DNA from: Paenibacillus sp.
Lineage (GTDB): Bacteria > Bacillota > Bacilli > Paenibacillales > NBRC-103111
Direction: 5' to 3'
NCBI GenBank assembly: GCA_029239545.1
Contig: JARBUQ010000165.1
Location: 1 to 8,611 of the forward strand
Length of the DNA stretch: 8,611 bases
The notes under the pieces are model-generated. The model saw nothing but the letters and a program-made list of their open reading frames with translations, made no database searches and was not told where the DNA came from. This document shows, in pieces, positions 1-5,649 of the stretch. Each line of letters starts with the position of its first letter. The first letter of the stretch is position 1. The position numbers were made by a program, and so were the translations under genes.

Positions 1-387
1 CAGTTTCCTTTTATTGTCGTGGGACAAATGGTGAATTGACAGCGATGAGATCACTGCGTCGTATTGTTCTTTGTACTCATAATCAACATAGTCTGCAACT
101 GCATAATGGATAAGGGGATCGTTCGCGAATCTGACCCGAGCACCTTTCAGCATCTCTTCACTGAAATCAATTAACGTCAGCTCAGCCTTCGGGAATTTGT
201 GCCGGGCGTAAGAGGAGAAAAGTCCTGTCCCCGCCCCCAAATCGAGAATGCGGGGAGCTTGGCGGCTCGTTTTAATCCAGTGGGCTGCGGTACCGTAAAA
301 ATCATCGAAGCATGGAATTAATTGACGTCTCTCGTTATCGTAGTTTTTTGCTACAGCATCAAATTGCTGCTTAATAAGATCACTCAC
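1..387 (-). CDS. Class I SAM-dependent methyltransferase (5' part, cut by window edge)
   Basis: Translating the minus strand from GTG at 387 gives 129 codons open to the left edge, so the C-terminal part is missing. Residues 47-56 read ILDLGAGTGL, the glycine-rich SAM-binding motif I. D74 in LIDFS is the acidic residue that normally contacts the ribose of SAM, and residues 110-121 (DAVISSLSIHHL) match the strand after motif III. This is the Rossmann-like core of the UbiE/Methyltransf_25-type enzymes, cytosolic and without a signal peptide. The GTG start is chosen because AGGAGG (complement of 395-400) lies 7 bases upstream. The substrate cannot be told: the part that would show it is absent and the neighbour (a stress protein) gives no hint. 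The methyltransferase call is firm, the role unknown. Confidence 0.9.
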   Translation of the reverse strand, partial: MSDLIKQQFDAVAKNYDNERRQLIPCFDDFYGTAAHWIKTSRQAPRILDLGAGTGLFSSYARHKFPKAELTLIDFSEEMLKGARVRFANDPLIHYAVADYVDYEYKEQYDAVISSLSIHHLSHDNKRKL

Positions 388-410
388 AAGTATTCCTCCT
401 TGTTGGTTCG

Positions 411-440
411 ATTATGAAATAATGACAATGAACTCGTTAA
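411..440 (-). promoter_or_regulatory. Possible sigma-A promoter of the methyltransferase gene
   Basis: On the minus strand TTAACG (435-440) and CATAAT (411-416) are 18 bases apart, matching 4/6 and 5/6 of the sigma-A boxes. The -10 lies 23 bases before the GTG start. The region is AT-rich, so a chance match is possible. Confidence 0.35.
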
Positions 441-575
441 CTGAAGCTTTGTTCTGTATATTACACGTTCTTGTTTATAATTAGAAATATATAATTTGGA
501 TAGACTTAATAGGTTTTTCCTATAGATGTGTGCGCTGGGATGCGCGCGGTTCGAACGACGAGTACGGATAGACAA

Positions 576-655
576 TAAAAATGCACCTCCACATCTTGGC
601 AGCATAGAGGTTCAAGAACCTCTACATTGCCTGAATATGCGGGGATGCATTCTTA
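576..655 (-). terminator. Long imperfect hairpin, likely terminator of the stress-protein gene
   Basis: The core is a perfect 9-bp stem (602-610-side TAGAGGTTC against GAACCTCTA) closed by two bases, near position 613. It extends outward through GGCA/TGCC and then AATGCA...TGCATT arms, with a few mismatches, to about 80 nt in all. Read on the minus strand the right-hand arm ends in GCATTTTTATTGTC, a U-rich tail, about 55 bases after the stop codon of the gene at 710-1249. That fits a Rho-independent terminator. The stem is longer than most such terminators. Confidence 0.65.
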
Positions 656-709
656 TCATTCATTCAGAATATGTGAGAGCCTGTTAGGGCGCTCATCTTG
701 CTGCTTAAA

Positions 710-1249
710 TTAATGGCGCCTTGTTGTCCCGGCCCCATACATAGTGTCGTAGGTATCGGCATTGAGCGAGTTGTTGGAACGGAATGTATCGTATACAGAG
801 CGGTTGCGGTCAACATCGGAATCGACCATAACCAAGATACGTCCATCATTCACGTAGTCGTTATATTGACGTGCTTCTTCCTCAGGAATACCAAGTCCGA
901 TCAGTCCGCCTACTACTCCGCCTGCTCCGGCACCGACAGCCATTCCAGTTATAGTAGCAGCAATCGGTCCGGCAGCGAGGATTGGACCAACACCTGGGAT
1001 AGCCAGCAAGCCGATGCCTGCCAATAACCCGGTAACACCGCCCAATACTCCACCTGTTGCCATACCAGCTACTGTACCTTCAGGCGCCTTGGTTCCCGTT
1101 TCTTCAGTGACAGCTTCAATATCATCTCTATTTCTACCAACAACGGATATTTCATCGGACGTGTAGCCTTGTCGCTTTAGCCCTTCAATCGCCTGAACGG
1201 CTTCCTGCTCGGTATGAAAAACTCCAACAATCTTTTTGCCTTGTTCCAT
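710..1249 (-). CDS. General stress protein, GSP17M/YflT-like domain with glycine-rich hydrophobic segment
   Basis: 179 residues. The N-terminus (about 6-48: KIVGVFHTEQEAVQAIEGLK ... DEISVVGR) matches the fold of the GSP17M/YflT family (heat-induced stress protein domain), in which a strand and helix pair resembles a small alpha/beta domain. Residues 57-120 are dominated by Gly, Ala, Val and Ile in a glycine-zipper pattern, able to form two hydrophobic or membrane-associated helices around a GIGLLAIPGVGPI turn. The tail after 121 (PEEEARQYNDYV then GRILVMVDSD) repeats the strand-rich pattern, then turns polar. The biochemical role of the family is not established; B. subtilis yflT belongs to the sigma-B general stress regulon. 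The ATG is supported by GGGAGG (complement of 1258-1263), 8 bases away. A sigma-B-type promoter at 1316-1340 and a terminator at 576-655 make it a single-gene unit. Confidence 0.85.
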   Translation of the reverse strand: MEQGKKIVGVFHTEQEAVQAIEGLKRQGYTSDEISVVGRNRDDIEAVTEETGTKAPEGTVAGMATGGVLGGVTGLLAGIGLLAIPGVGPILAAGPIAATITGMAVGAGAGGVVGGLIGLGIPEEEARQYNDYVNDGRILVMVDSDVDRNRSVYDTFRSNNSLNADTYDTMYGAGTTRRH

Positions 1250-1315
1250 AGTAATTACCTCCCAATGGTATGCTGAACCTGATGGTCCGCTTTAATTAAG
1301 GCTTGCTAATTCTTC

Positions 1316-1340
1316 TTACCCATATGAACAAAATTCAAAC
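1316..1340 (-). promoter_or_regulatory. Sigma-B-type promoter of the general stress protein gene
   Basis: On the minus strand GTTTGA (1335-1340) is followed after exactly 13 bases by GGGTAA (1316-1321). The B. subtilis sigma-B consensus is GTTTAA, 13-15 bases, GGGTAT, so each box has one mismatch. It lies 67 bases upstream of the stress-protein ATG, and homologues of that gene are sigma-B controlled, which makes a chance match unlikely. Whether this organism carries sigma-B itself cannot be seen here; a related stress sigma factor could read it. Confidence 0.7.
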
Positions 1341-1393
1341 AGGGCTTGTCCTGTTAAGGGTTACTATATACAGAACGAGAACGATTTGGTTTT

Positions 1394-1423
1394 TTGGCTG
1401 TAGTGCGTTATAGTATATATAAG
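1394..1423 (+). promoter_or_regulatory. Possible sigma-A promoter for the old yellow enzyme gene
   Basis: TTGGCT (1394-1399) is followed by TATATA (1416-1421, spacing 16) or TATAAG (1418-1423, spacing 18). The leader to the ATG would be about 90 bases. The surrounding DNA is AT-rich, so the exact boxes are uncertain. Confidence 0.4.
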
Positions 1424-1515
1424 TTATTGCATTGGAATAATCGGAATAATAGTTGAGATTATAGCATCACCAGATAGGAGAAAATAATAACACTTCAAGA
1501 AAGGATTGTGCGTTC

Positions 1516-2526
1516 ATGCTGTTCACACCCTATAAGATAAGAAACATCGAATTGAAGAATCGGGTTGTCATGTCTCCGATGTGTATGTACTCCTGCCCCG
1601 AGGAAGATGGTAAGGTGACGAATTTCCACAAAACCCATTACACCAGTCGTGCAGCAGGACAAGCTGGCTTAATTATTCTCGAGGCTTCTGCCGTTACAGA
1701 ACAGGGAAGAATTTCGGCTAATGACCTGGGAATCTGGAGTGATGCTCATATTGAGGGCTTGCGGGAATTGGCAGCTCTTGTTCATCAACAAGGCAGCAAG
1801 ATCGGGATTCAGATTGCGCATGCAGGCAGGAAAGCCATGGTGCACGGAGAGATTGTTGCACCTTCTGCAATTGCATTCAACGAGCAATCGCGCACTCCAT
1901 CAGAGCTGACTGTGGAGCAGATTGGGGAGAATGTCAGAGCTTTTCAGGCTGCTGCCAGACGAGCCGCGGAAGCTGGCTTCGATGTAATCGAGATTCATGG
2001 TGCGCATGGCTACTTAATCAATGAATTTCTGTCACCGCTAGCCAATCATCGTGAGGATGCTTATGGGGGAGATCGCGATAAGCGATTCCGCTTTCTGGAG
2101 GAGACAATTGTTGCTGTTCGTGCTGTTTGGGATGGACCTTTGTTGGTAAGAGTATCAGCGAATGAATATCACCCGGAAGGCAATGGAATTAGTGATTATG
2201 TGTATTATTCGAAGCGGATGAAACAATTGGGTGTAGATCTGGTTGATTGCAGCTCAGGAGCAGTAGTGCCGGCTTCTATAGAGCTGTATCCGGGCTACCA
2301 GGTCCCCTATGCGGAGCAAATCCGTAAGGAAGCGGGCATTGCAACGGGGGCTGTTGGCTTGATTACGGAAGCTGAGCATGCCGATCGGATCATACAGCAG
2401 GAACAGGCTGACCTGATATTCCTCGGTCGTGAGCTGCTGCGCAACCCGTACTGGCCAAGTCTTGCTGCCAAGCAGCTGCAGGCTGCAATAGAATTACCCC
2501 AACAGTACAAGCGGGCTTGGTTATAA
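1516..2526 (+). CDS. namA: NADPH dehydrogenase NamA / YqjM-type old yellow enzyme
   Basis: 336 residues, an FMN-binding TIM barrel that uses NADPH to reduce the C=C bond of alpha,beta-unsaturated carbonyls and also nitro compounds and nitrate esters; cytosolic. From remembered B. subtilis YqjM (338 aa) it aligns almost without gaps at an offset of three residues. C23 and Y25 (SPMCMYS) match the redox-tuning Cys26 and Tyr28. H161, H164 and Y166 (HGAHGY) match the substrate-binding His pair and catalytic Tyr. The C-terminal R333 (QYKRAW) matches the arginine finger that reaches into the neighbouring subunit's active site. The GAHGYL...LSPLANHR, FLGRELLRNP and VDCSSGA signatures are intact. The ATG is preceded by AAAGGA at 1500-1505, 10 bases away. 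It appears to be a single-gene unit ending at the terminator at 2537-2573. The usual role is detoxification of electrophiles; the natural substrate is not known. Confidence 0.96.
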   Translation: MLFTPYKIRNIELKNRVVMSPMCMYSCPEEDGKVTNFHKTHYTSRAAGQAGLIILEASAVTEQGRISANDLGIWSDAHIEGLRELAALVHQQGSKIGIQIAHAGRKAMVHGEIVAPSAIAFNEQSRTPSELTVEQIGENVRAFQAAARRAAEAGFDVIEIHGAHGYLINEFLSPLANHREDAYGGDRDKRFRFLEETIVAVRAVWDGPLLVRVSANEYHPEGNGISDYVYYSKRMKQLGVDLVDCSSGAVVPASIELYPGYQVPYAEQIRKEAGIATGAVGLITEAEHADRIIQQEQADLIFLGRELLRNPYWPSLAAKQLQAAIELPQQYKRAWL

Positions 2527-2536
2527 GGTGTAAGAA

Positions 2537-2573
2537 CAAACAGCCATTGCGCTTCATACGCAATGGCTGCTTG
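2537..2573. terminator. Bidirectional terminator between convergent genes
   Basis: CAGCCATTGCG (2541-2551) pairs perfectly with CGCAATGGCTG (2559-2569) around a 7-base loop, and CAA/TTG extends it after one mismatch. It begins 11 bases after the namA stop and ends 4 bases beyond the stop of the dioxygenase gene. The tail is U-rich on the minus strand (TTTGTTCTT) and weaker on the plus strand (CTTGAGGTTATT). Confidence 0.85.
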
Positions 2574-2576
2574 AGG

Positions 2577-3419
2577 TTATTGGATGACGCCCCGTTCGAA
2601 CAAAAGGGGGAAATAAGCGTTGTCAAAGAGCTGACCGTCGCGGGGTCTGGGTCCGAGCAATTTGATATTGTCATGGTTGGAAATGCGCGCGCGATAGGGG
2701 GTATCCCCTGGCATCAAGTGGGCGACAACGGATAGCCTGGGCTGATCCGTCAGGTTCACAGAGGATCCGTGGAATGTTAAAGCATGATGGAAGCTGGCCT
2801 GGCCTGCTTTCAGAATGCAGGGCTCTTCAATCCAAGGTTGCCCTTTGCCATCAAATTTCTGCTTGAGTGCTTCCAGGTCGGGATCGAAGAAGGTGTCGCT
2901 TTCCTCGACTACTCCCCACTTATGAGAGCCAAGAATGGTCATCATTCCTCCGTTGGTCAGATCGGTGTCCTGCAGAGCGATCCATACGGTGATCATATTC
3001 GTCGTACCCGCGCATTGCCAGTAACCGTAATCCTGATGCCATCCGACATTGCCTGCTTTCGTTTCCTTACCGCTGGTTCCGGGCTTGTAGATGACCTGAT
3101 CATGCCACAGCCTGACGGAATCGATCTCAAGCAAGTCAGCCGCCAACTCCCCGATATAAGGACTCGTCACGATGCTTTGCACTTCGTCGTTGATCCACCA
3201 TGCATTGTCATGCTTGCGAAGCTTGAACGGATCGTCAGATGTTCGACTCGGACTCATAGGATATCCGTCCCCATCGAAGTCGTGGGCCCATATACGCTCA
3301 TGCGCCGTTCTTAATCTGGCGATCTGCTCGTCATCGATGAGCTTCGGGCTAATCCAGTAGCCATCCTCCCAAAAGCGCCGCTTGTCCTCATCTTTTATCG
3401 TATGCCGATGTACTTGCAT
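2577..3419 (-). CDS. Phytanoyl-CoA dioxygenase (PhyH) family Fe(II)/2-oxoglutarate oxygenase
   Basis: 280 residues from ATG at 3419. The family has a double-stranded beta-helix that binds Fe(II) and 2-oxoglutarate and hydroxylates small organic substrates with O2. The facial triad is visible: H128 and D130 in GWHQDYGYW and H217 in TFHGSSVN. R228 in QPRLSVV sits where the 2-oxoglutarate carboxylate is bound. The N-terminus (about 10-45) has the family's opening 'F..DGY....LI' region. Length is normal for bacterial PhyH proteins. An in-frame GTG at 3428 would add three residues, but GGAG (complement of 3428-3431) lies 8 bases before the ATG and overlaps the GTG, so the ATG is preferred. There is no signal peptide. 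The substrate is not predictable: the family covers fatty acyl-CoA, ectoine, halogenation and antibiotic tailoring enzymes, and the neighbours do not help. I see no clear promoter. Confidence 0.92.
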   Translation of the reverse strand: MQVHRHTIKDEDKRRFWEDGYWISPKLIDDEQIARLRTAHERIWAHDFDGDGYPMSPSRTSDDPFKLRKHDNAWWINDEVQSIVTSPYIGELAADLLEIDSVRLWHDQVIYKPGTSGKETKAGNVGWHQDYGYWQCAGTTNMITVWIALQDTDLTNGGMMTILGSHKWGVVEESDTFFDPDLEALKQKFDGKGQPWIEEPCILKAGQASFHHALTFHGSSVNLTDQPRLSVVAHLMPGDTPYRARISNHDNIKLLGPRPRDGQLFDNAYFPLLFERGVIQ

Positions 3420-3427
3420 GTTCCACA

Positions 3428-3431
3428 CTCC
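3428..3431 (-). promoter_or_regulatory. Ribosome binding site deciding the dioxygenase start
   Basis: GGAG on the minus strand lies 8 bases before ATG 3419. It overlaps the upstream in-frame GTG at 3426-3428, which would leave that GTG without a binding site. Confidence 0.65.
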
Positions 3432-3581
3432 ATTCGGATTGAGTTGTACACTACTCTCTAACTATATAAATAATCGCCCGAATTGACGTTCTTCTGGTTA
3501 TCCAGTAGGATGAGAAACATGAAACATGGTTAGGAACTGGGAGAGGTAATGCAGGGGTTTGTGGATATTAATGTGAATGAG

Positions 3582-3608
3582 AAGGACCTGGCCAGTGGCC
3601 AGGTCCTT
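3582..3608 (-). terminator. Terminator of the DUF4395 gene
   Basis: A perfect 12-bp GC-rich stem (3582-3593 with 3597-3608) around a 3-base loop lies 10 bases beyond the stop codon of the gene at 3619-4041. On the minus strand it is followed by TTCTCATTCACATTAAT, only moderately U-rich. The near-complete symmetry means it could also shield the dioxygenase promoter region from read-through. Confidence 0.75.
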
Positions 3609-3618
3609 GTCGCGAATA

Positions 3619-4041
3619 TCAGGATTTATACGCTCTGCGTAGTCGCAACAGCTGATAACGCATGAAGCAGCCCACGCAGAATCCGAGGATGGCAACGAAT
3701 GCGGCTGTACCGACAAGTGCTGTGAATATATAAGCTGTTGTGGTCCATTGCTGGATGTAACTCACCAAACCAACAGACAGACACACGACAGCAATCGTCT
3801 GATTGAACTGCTGCTCGTTCCAATCCTCTGGGATGTAAGAGGAAGCGGGCTTGCGAAGAAATAATCGCGCCAATCGTATAACAGGATTGAATCCTGTGAA
3901 TAGTCCAAGGAGACCTGCCGCAAGCGGTATAGCGAGTATCCAATATAAACCGGACAGCCAAGCAGCGACTACAGATAATACAATAACCCATTGATTAACC
4001 CTCACCAGCGGGCGAGGAATAGAACGAGGCTTCGTGCTCAT
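3619..4041 (-). CDS. DUF4395 family integral membrane protein
   Basis: 140 residues. The opening IPRPLVRVNQ (8-17), the central GFNPV (50-54), the E..FNQ.IA stretch (76-84) and the closing GFCVGCFMRY (120-129) match the DUF4395 family as I know it. Hydrophobic segments at about 17-33, 34-50, 82-98 and 102-126 suggest four membrane helices, with basic loops around 55-64 and 129-138 pointing to the cytoplasm. C122 and C125 form a C-x-x-C pair at the end of the last helix, a conserved family feature that suggests redox or metal chemistry; the function is not known. The ATG has GGTGGG (complement of 4048-4053) 6 bases upstream. It has its own promoter at 4074-4102 and terminator at 3582-3608. It is divergent from the carbamoyltransferase, sharing a 175-base promoter region. 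Confidence 0.85.
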   Translation of the reverse strand: MSTKPRSIPRPLVRVNQWVIVLSVVAAWLSGLYWILAIPLAAGLLGLFTGFNPVIRLARLFLRKPASSYIPEDWNEQQFNQTIAVVCLSVGLVSYIQQWTTTAYIFTALVGTAAFVAILGFCVGCFMRYQLLRLRRAYKS

Positions 4042-4073
4042 ATTAATCCCACCATTCTCATCGGATAAATAAA

Positions 4074-4102
4074 ATTATACAGCATTTAACACCTTCTGGC
4101 GA
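4074..4102 (-). promoter_or_regulatory. Probable sigma-A promoter of the DUF4395 gene
   Basis: On the minus strand TCGCCA (4097-4102, 4/6) and a perfect TATAAT (4074-4079) are 17 bases apart. The -10 box lies 32 bases before the ATG. It is separate from the arginine-box-like sites of the opposite gene, about 60 bases away. Confidence 0.5.
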
Positions 4103-4131
4103 TAATAAAAGGAAATAAACCTCGGATCAAT

Positions 4132-4160
4132 TTGACAATGGAAATGCGAATCACTAGAAT
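4132..4160 (+). promoter_or_regulatory. Strong sigma-A promoter of the carbamoyltransferase gene
   Basis: A perfect TTGACA (4132-4137) and TAGAAT (4155-4160, 5/6) are separated by exactly 17 bases. Transcription would start near 4167, giving a leader of about 50 bases. The last base of the -10 is the first base of the palindrome at 4160-4173, so a protein bound there would block the start. Confidence 0.8.
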
Positions 4161-4193
4161 GTATAATTATACAAAATTAATAATAAATATTCA
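4160..4193 (+). promoter_or_regulatory. Tandem ArgR/AhrC-type operator (two ARG-box-like sites)
   Basis: Site 1 (4160-4173) is a perfect 14-bp palindrome, TGTATAATTATACA; site 2 (4180-4193) reads ATAATAAATATTCA. Against the ARG-box core TGAATWWWWATTCA each matches 12 of 14 positions. Site 1 differs symmetrically at positions 3 and 12; site 2 lacks only the first two bases. The centres are 20 bp apart, about two helical turns, like the paired boxes that ArgR hexamers bind. They cover the transcription start, the position of a repressor, and the gene controlled is a carbamoyltransferase of the arginine-enzyme family. AT-rich DNA makes partial matches easier, so this is an inference. Confidence 0.55.
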
Positions 4194-4204
4194 TTTAAAC
4201 AGTC

Positions 4205-4210
4205 GAGGTG
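4205..4210 (+). promoter_or_regulatory. Ribosome binding site deciding a TTG start
   Basis: GAGGTG lies 6 bases before TTG 4217. The only in-frame alternative, GTG 4208, lies inside this site and has nothing like a ribosome binding site upstream. Confidence 0.7.
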
Positions 4211-4216
4211 AATGCA

Positions 4217-5131
4217 TTGAACCATTTTTTATCGCTGAAAGAATTCGATTACGACACATTGCTAGACATTATTCGCAAAGCCGTAGACATCAAGCAGGCT
4301 CCGCAATCCTACTATGAGGCCTGCCATCGCAAAGGTCTGCTTATGCTTTTTCAGAAAACCTCCACGAGAACGAATCTCTCTTTTCAAGCTGGTATAAATC
4401 AAATGGGGGGTTATGCCGTTACAATGGATTGGGATTCCAGTAATTTCAGCCTTTCACCTATTCAATACGAGGTCCGGTATGCATCGCGCAATAGCGATCT
4501 CATTATGGCCAGACTGAAGAAACACAGTGATTTGCTGGAATTGGCGAAATACTCCAATGTGCCCGTTATTAATGGCTGCTGTGAGAAATATCACCCGTGC
4601 CAGGCTTTGGCCGATCTTATGACGATCTATGAAGTGTCCGGTTCATTCGAATCAGTCACCCTCACGTATGTGGGAATTCATAATAACGTGGCTAATTCAC
4701 TTGTGGCAGGCTGTATGACGCTCGGGATCAAGCTTCATTTGGTCACTCCGATTATTAATGAACCTTCGTGGGATGAAGAGCTGATGCAGGAGGCATATAA
4801 GAGTGGGTTTATCGTGAATACAACGGAATTATATGATGCTGCAGCTGTCTCGGATTATGTGTACACGGATACCTGGGTAGATATGGAGTTTTACCAAGAT
4901 CCCCGCTACCAGGAGGAACAAAAAAGACGTATTCAGCAGATGATGCCCTTCCAAGTTAATCGTCAGAACCTTCAAGGATATAACCCCTATATTTTGCATG
5001 ACATGCCCATTCATCCTGGGTTCGAGATAGAGGAAGCCTTGGTAGAAAGCGAGAAATCGATTATTTATCAGCAAGCCGAGAACAGGATGCATGTTCAGAA
5101 AGCTTTAATGCTCCATTTGCTAAGCCGGTAA
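4217..5131 (+). CDS. Divergent ornithine/aspartate carbamoyltransferase family enzyme, acceptor uncertain
   Basis: 304 residues from TTG 4217 (307 from GTG 4208). The carbamoyl-phosphate half is clear: FQKTSTRTN at 45-53, IMARLKKHSDLLELA at 96-110, VPVING at 115-120, YHPCQALADLMTI at 125-137. YVGIHNNVANS (151-161) matches the GDGNNVANS turn that opens the second domain. The acceptor half departs from ornithine carbamoyltransferases: TDTWVDME (217-224) stands where TDVWVSMG is expected, so Ser and Gly of the SMG loop become D222 and E224. HDMPIHPG (261-268) replaces HCLP, with D262 where the ornithine-contacting Cys sits. N53 replaces the last Arg of STRTR. D218, equivalent to the ornithine-binding Asp, is kept. 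Family membership is firm. The acceptor may be an ornithine analogue or another amine; it need not be argF. The start is chosen from GAGGTG 6 bases upstream and because MNHFLSLKEF fits the usual N-terminus. No other arginine genes are present; ARG-box-like sites lie at the promoter. Confidence 0.88.
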   Translation: MNHFLSLKEFDYDTLLDIIRKAVDIKQAPQSYYEACHRKGLLMLFQKTSTRTNLSFQAGINQMGGYAVTMDWDSSNFSLSPIQYEVRYASRNSDLIMARLKKHSDLLELAKYSNVPVINGCCEKYHPCQALADLMTIYEVSGSFESVTLTYVGIHNNVANSLVAGCMTLGIKLHLVTPIINEPSWDEELMQEAYKSGFIVNTTELYDAAAVSDYVYTDTWVDMEFYQDPRYQEEQKRRIQQMMPFQVNRQNLQGYNPYILHDMPIHPGFEIEEALVESEKSIIYQQAENRMHVQKALMLHLLSR

Positions 5132-5219
5132 TACGCGTACCCTCTAAAATCCACTGACTAGGGTTGTCAGGGAAGATCATGTACACTTATGGAAAAAGTA
5201 CCTAGGAGGGCAATCCTAT

Positions 5220-5525
5220 ATGAGTAAGTTTGGTCTATATGGCAAGTGCATAGCACAACCGGGTAAACGCGATGAATTAGCACAAGTGCTCCTTGAAGCG
5301 GCTTCCTTAATGGAGGCAGTTGAAGGCTGTGAGTTGTATGTGGTTAATATTACCGACGAAGAACCGGATGCGATCTGGGTGACAGAGGTGTGGGTCGATC
5401 AAGCGGCGCACCAAGGCTCTCTTACCTTGGAGTCGACGAAGATGCTCATTCAGCGGGGAAGGCCTTTGATTGCGGGCATGGAGCAAATTAAGCTTCAGAC
5501 TCTAGGCGGAAAAGGAATCAAGTAA
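5220..5525 (+). CDS. ABM (antibiotic biosynthesis monooxygenase) superfamily small protein
   Basis: 101 residues. Members form a dimeric alpha+beta ferredoxin-like barrel; some are cofactor-free quinone-forming monooxygenases, others haem-degrading enzymes or of unknown role. Seen here: an opening strand FGLYGKCIAQPGKRDELAQVLLEAA (4-28), the strand CELYVVN (37-43), WVTEVWVDQAAHQGSL (53-68), where W, E, W and H64 fit the family's typical 'EvW.d..A..aH', and a closing strand IKLQTL (90-95). There is no membrane segment. Start ATG has a full AGGAGGG (5204-5210) 9 bases upstream. It follows the carbamoyltransferase after 88 bases with no clear terminator between, so they may be co-transcribed, though a weak TTGTCA-N17-TTATGG at about 5164-5192 could serve it alone. 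The substrate and real activity are unknown; similarity to YgiN-type quinol monooxygenases is only at fold level. Confidence 0.82.
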   Translation: MSKFGLYGKCIAQPGKRDELAQVLLEAASLMEAVEGCELYVVNITDEEPDAIWVTEVWVDQAAHQGSLTLESTKMLIQRGRPLIAGMEQIKLQTLGGKGIK

Positions 5526-5584
5526 GGATATCCAGAGCAAGTCCATACTATAATTTCAGCCTTTGACCTTTTTTTCTAAAAGTT

Positions 5585-5611
5585 TGTCACAAAACATCCT
5601 CCATCTGCGCC
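5585..5611 (+). promoter_or_regulatory. ECF41-type promoter upstream of the FAD oxidoreductase
   Basis: TGTCACA (5585-5591) is followed after 16 bases by CGCC (5608-5611). As I recall it, ECF41 sigma factors recognise TGTCACA in the -35 and CGTC in the -10, so the first box is perfect and the second has one mismatch. It lies 38 bases before the GTG of the oxidoreductase, and the gene after that encodes an ECF41 sigma factor, the arrangement known for this group. A stand-alone TATAAT at 5549-5554 lacks a good -35. Confidence 0.75.
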
Positions 5612-5649
5612 TTAACATTGAAAGAACTCATAGTGGAGGGTGAAGCCAA

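Larger units (their letters stand above)
388..709. other. Non-coding stretch between methyltransferase and stress-protein genes
   Basis: This 322-base gap holds the ribosome binding site and putative promoter of the methyltransferase (395-440), an AT-rich part (about 440-520) with a small ATAGG/CCTAT hairpin, a GC-rich patch around 535-560, and the long terminator hairpin at 576-655. The only open frame in it (minus strand from 605) starts inside that hairpin, has no ribosome binding site and overlaps the methyltransferase start, so no gene is called. Confidence 0.6.

Noticed and set aside
540..562. GGTTCGAAC, resembling the T-arm of a tRNA
   Set aside because: No acceptor, D or anticodon arms can be folded around it on either strand; it is just a short palindrome.
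384..605. 73-residue minus-strand open frame
   Set aside because: It starts inside the terminator hairpin, lacks a ribosome binding site and overlaps the methyltransferase start and its ribosome binding site.
698..1027. 109-residue plus-strand open frame
   Set aside because: Antisense to the well-supported stress protein gene; no ribosome binding site or family resemblance.
2784..3314. 176-residue plus-strand open frame
   Set aside because: It lies fully antisense to the PhyH gene, whose iron and 2-oxoglutarate ligands are all intact; the protein resembles nothing.
3430..3560. Promoter for the PhyH gene
   Set aside because: TATAGT near 3467 on the minus strand has only a poor -35 (ACGTCA) at the right distance, so no promoter is called.
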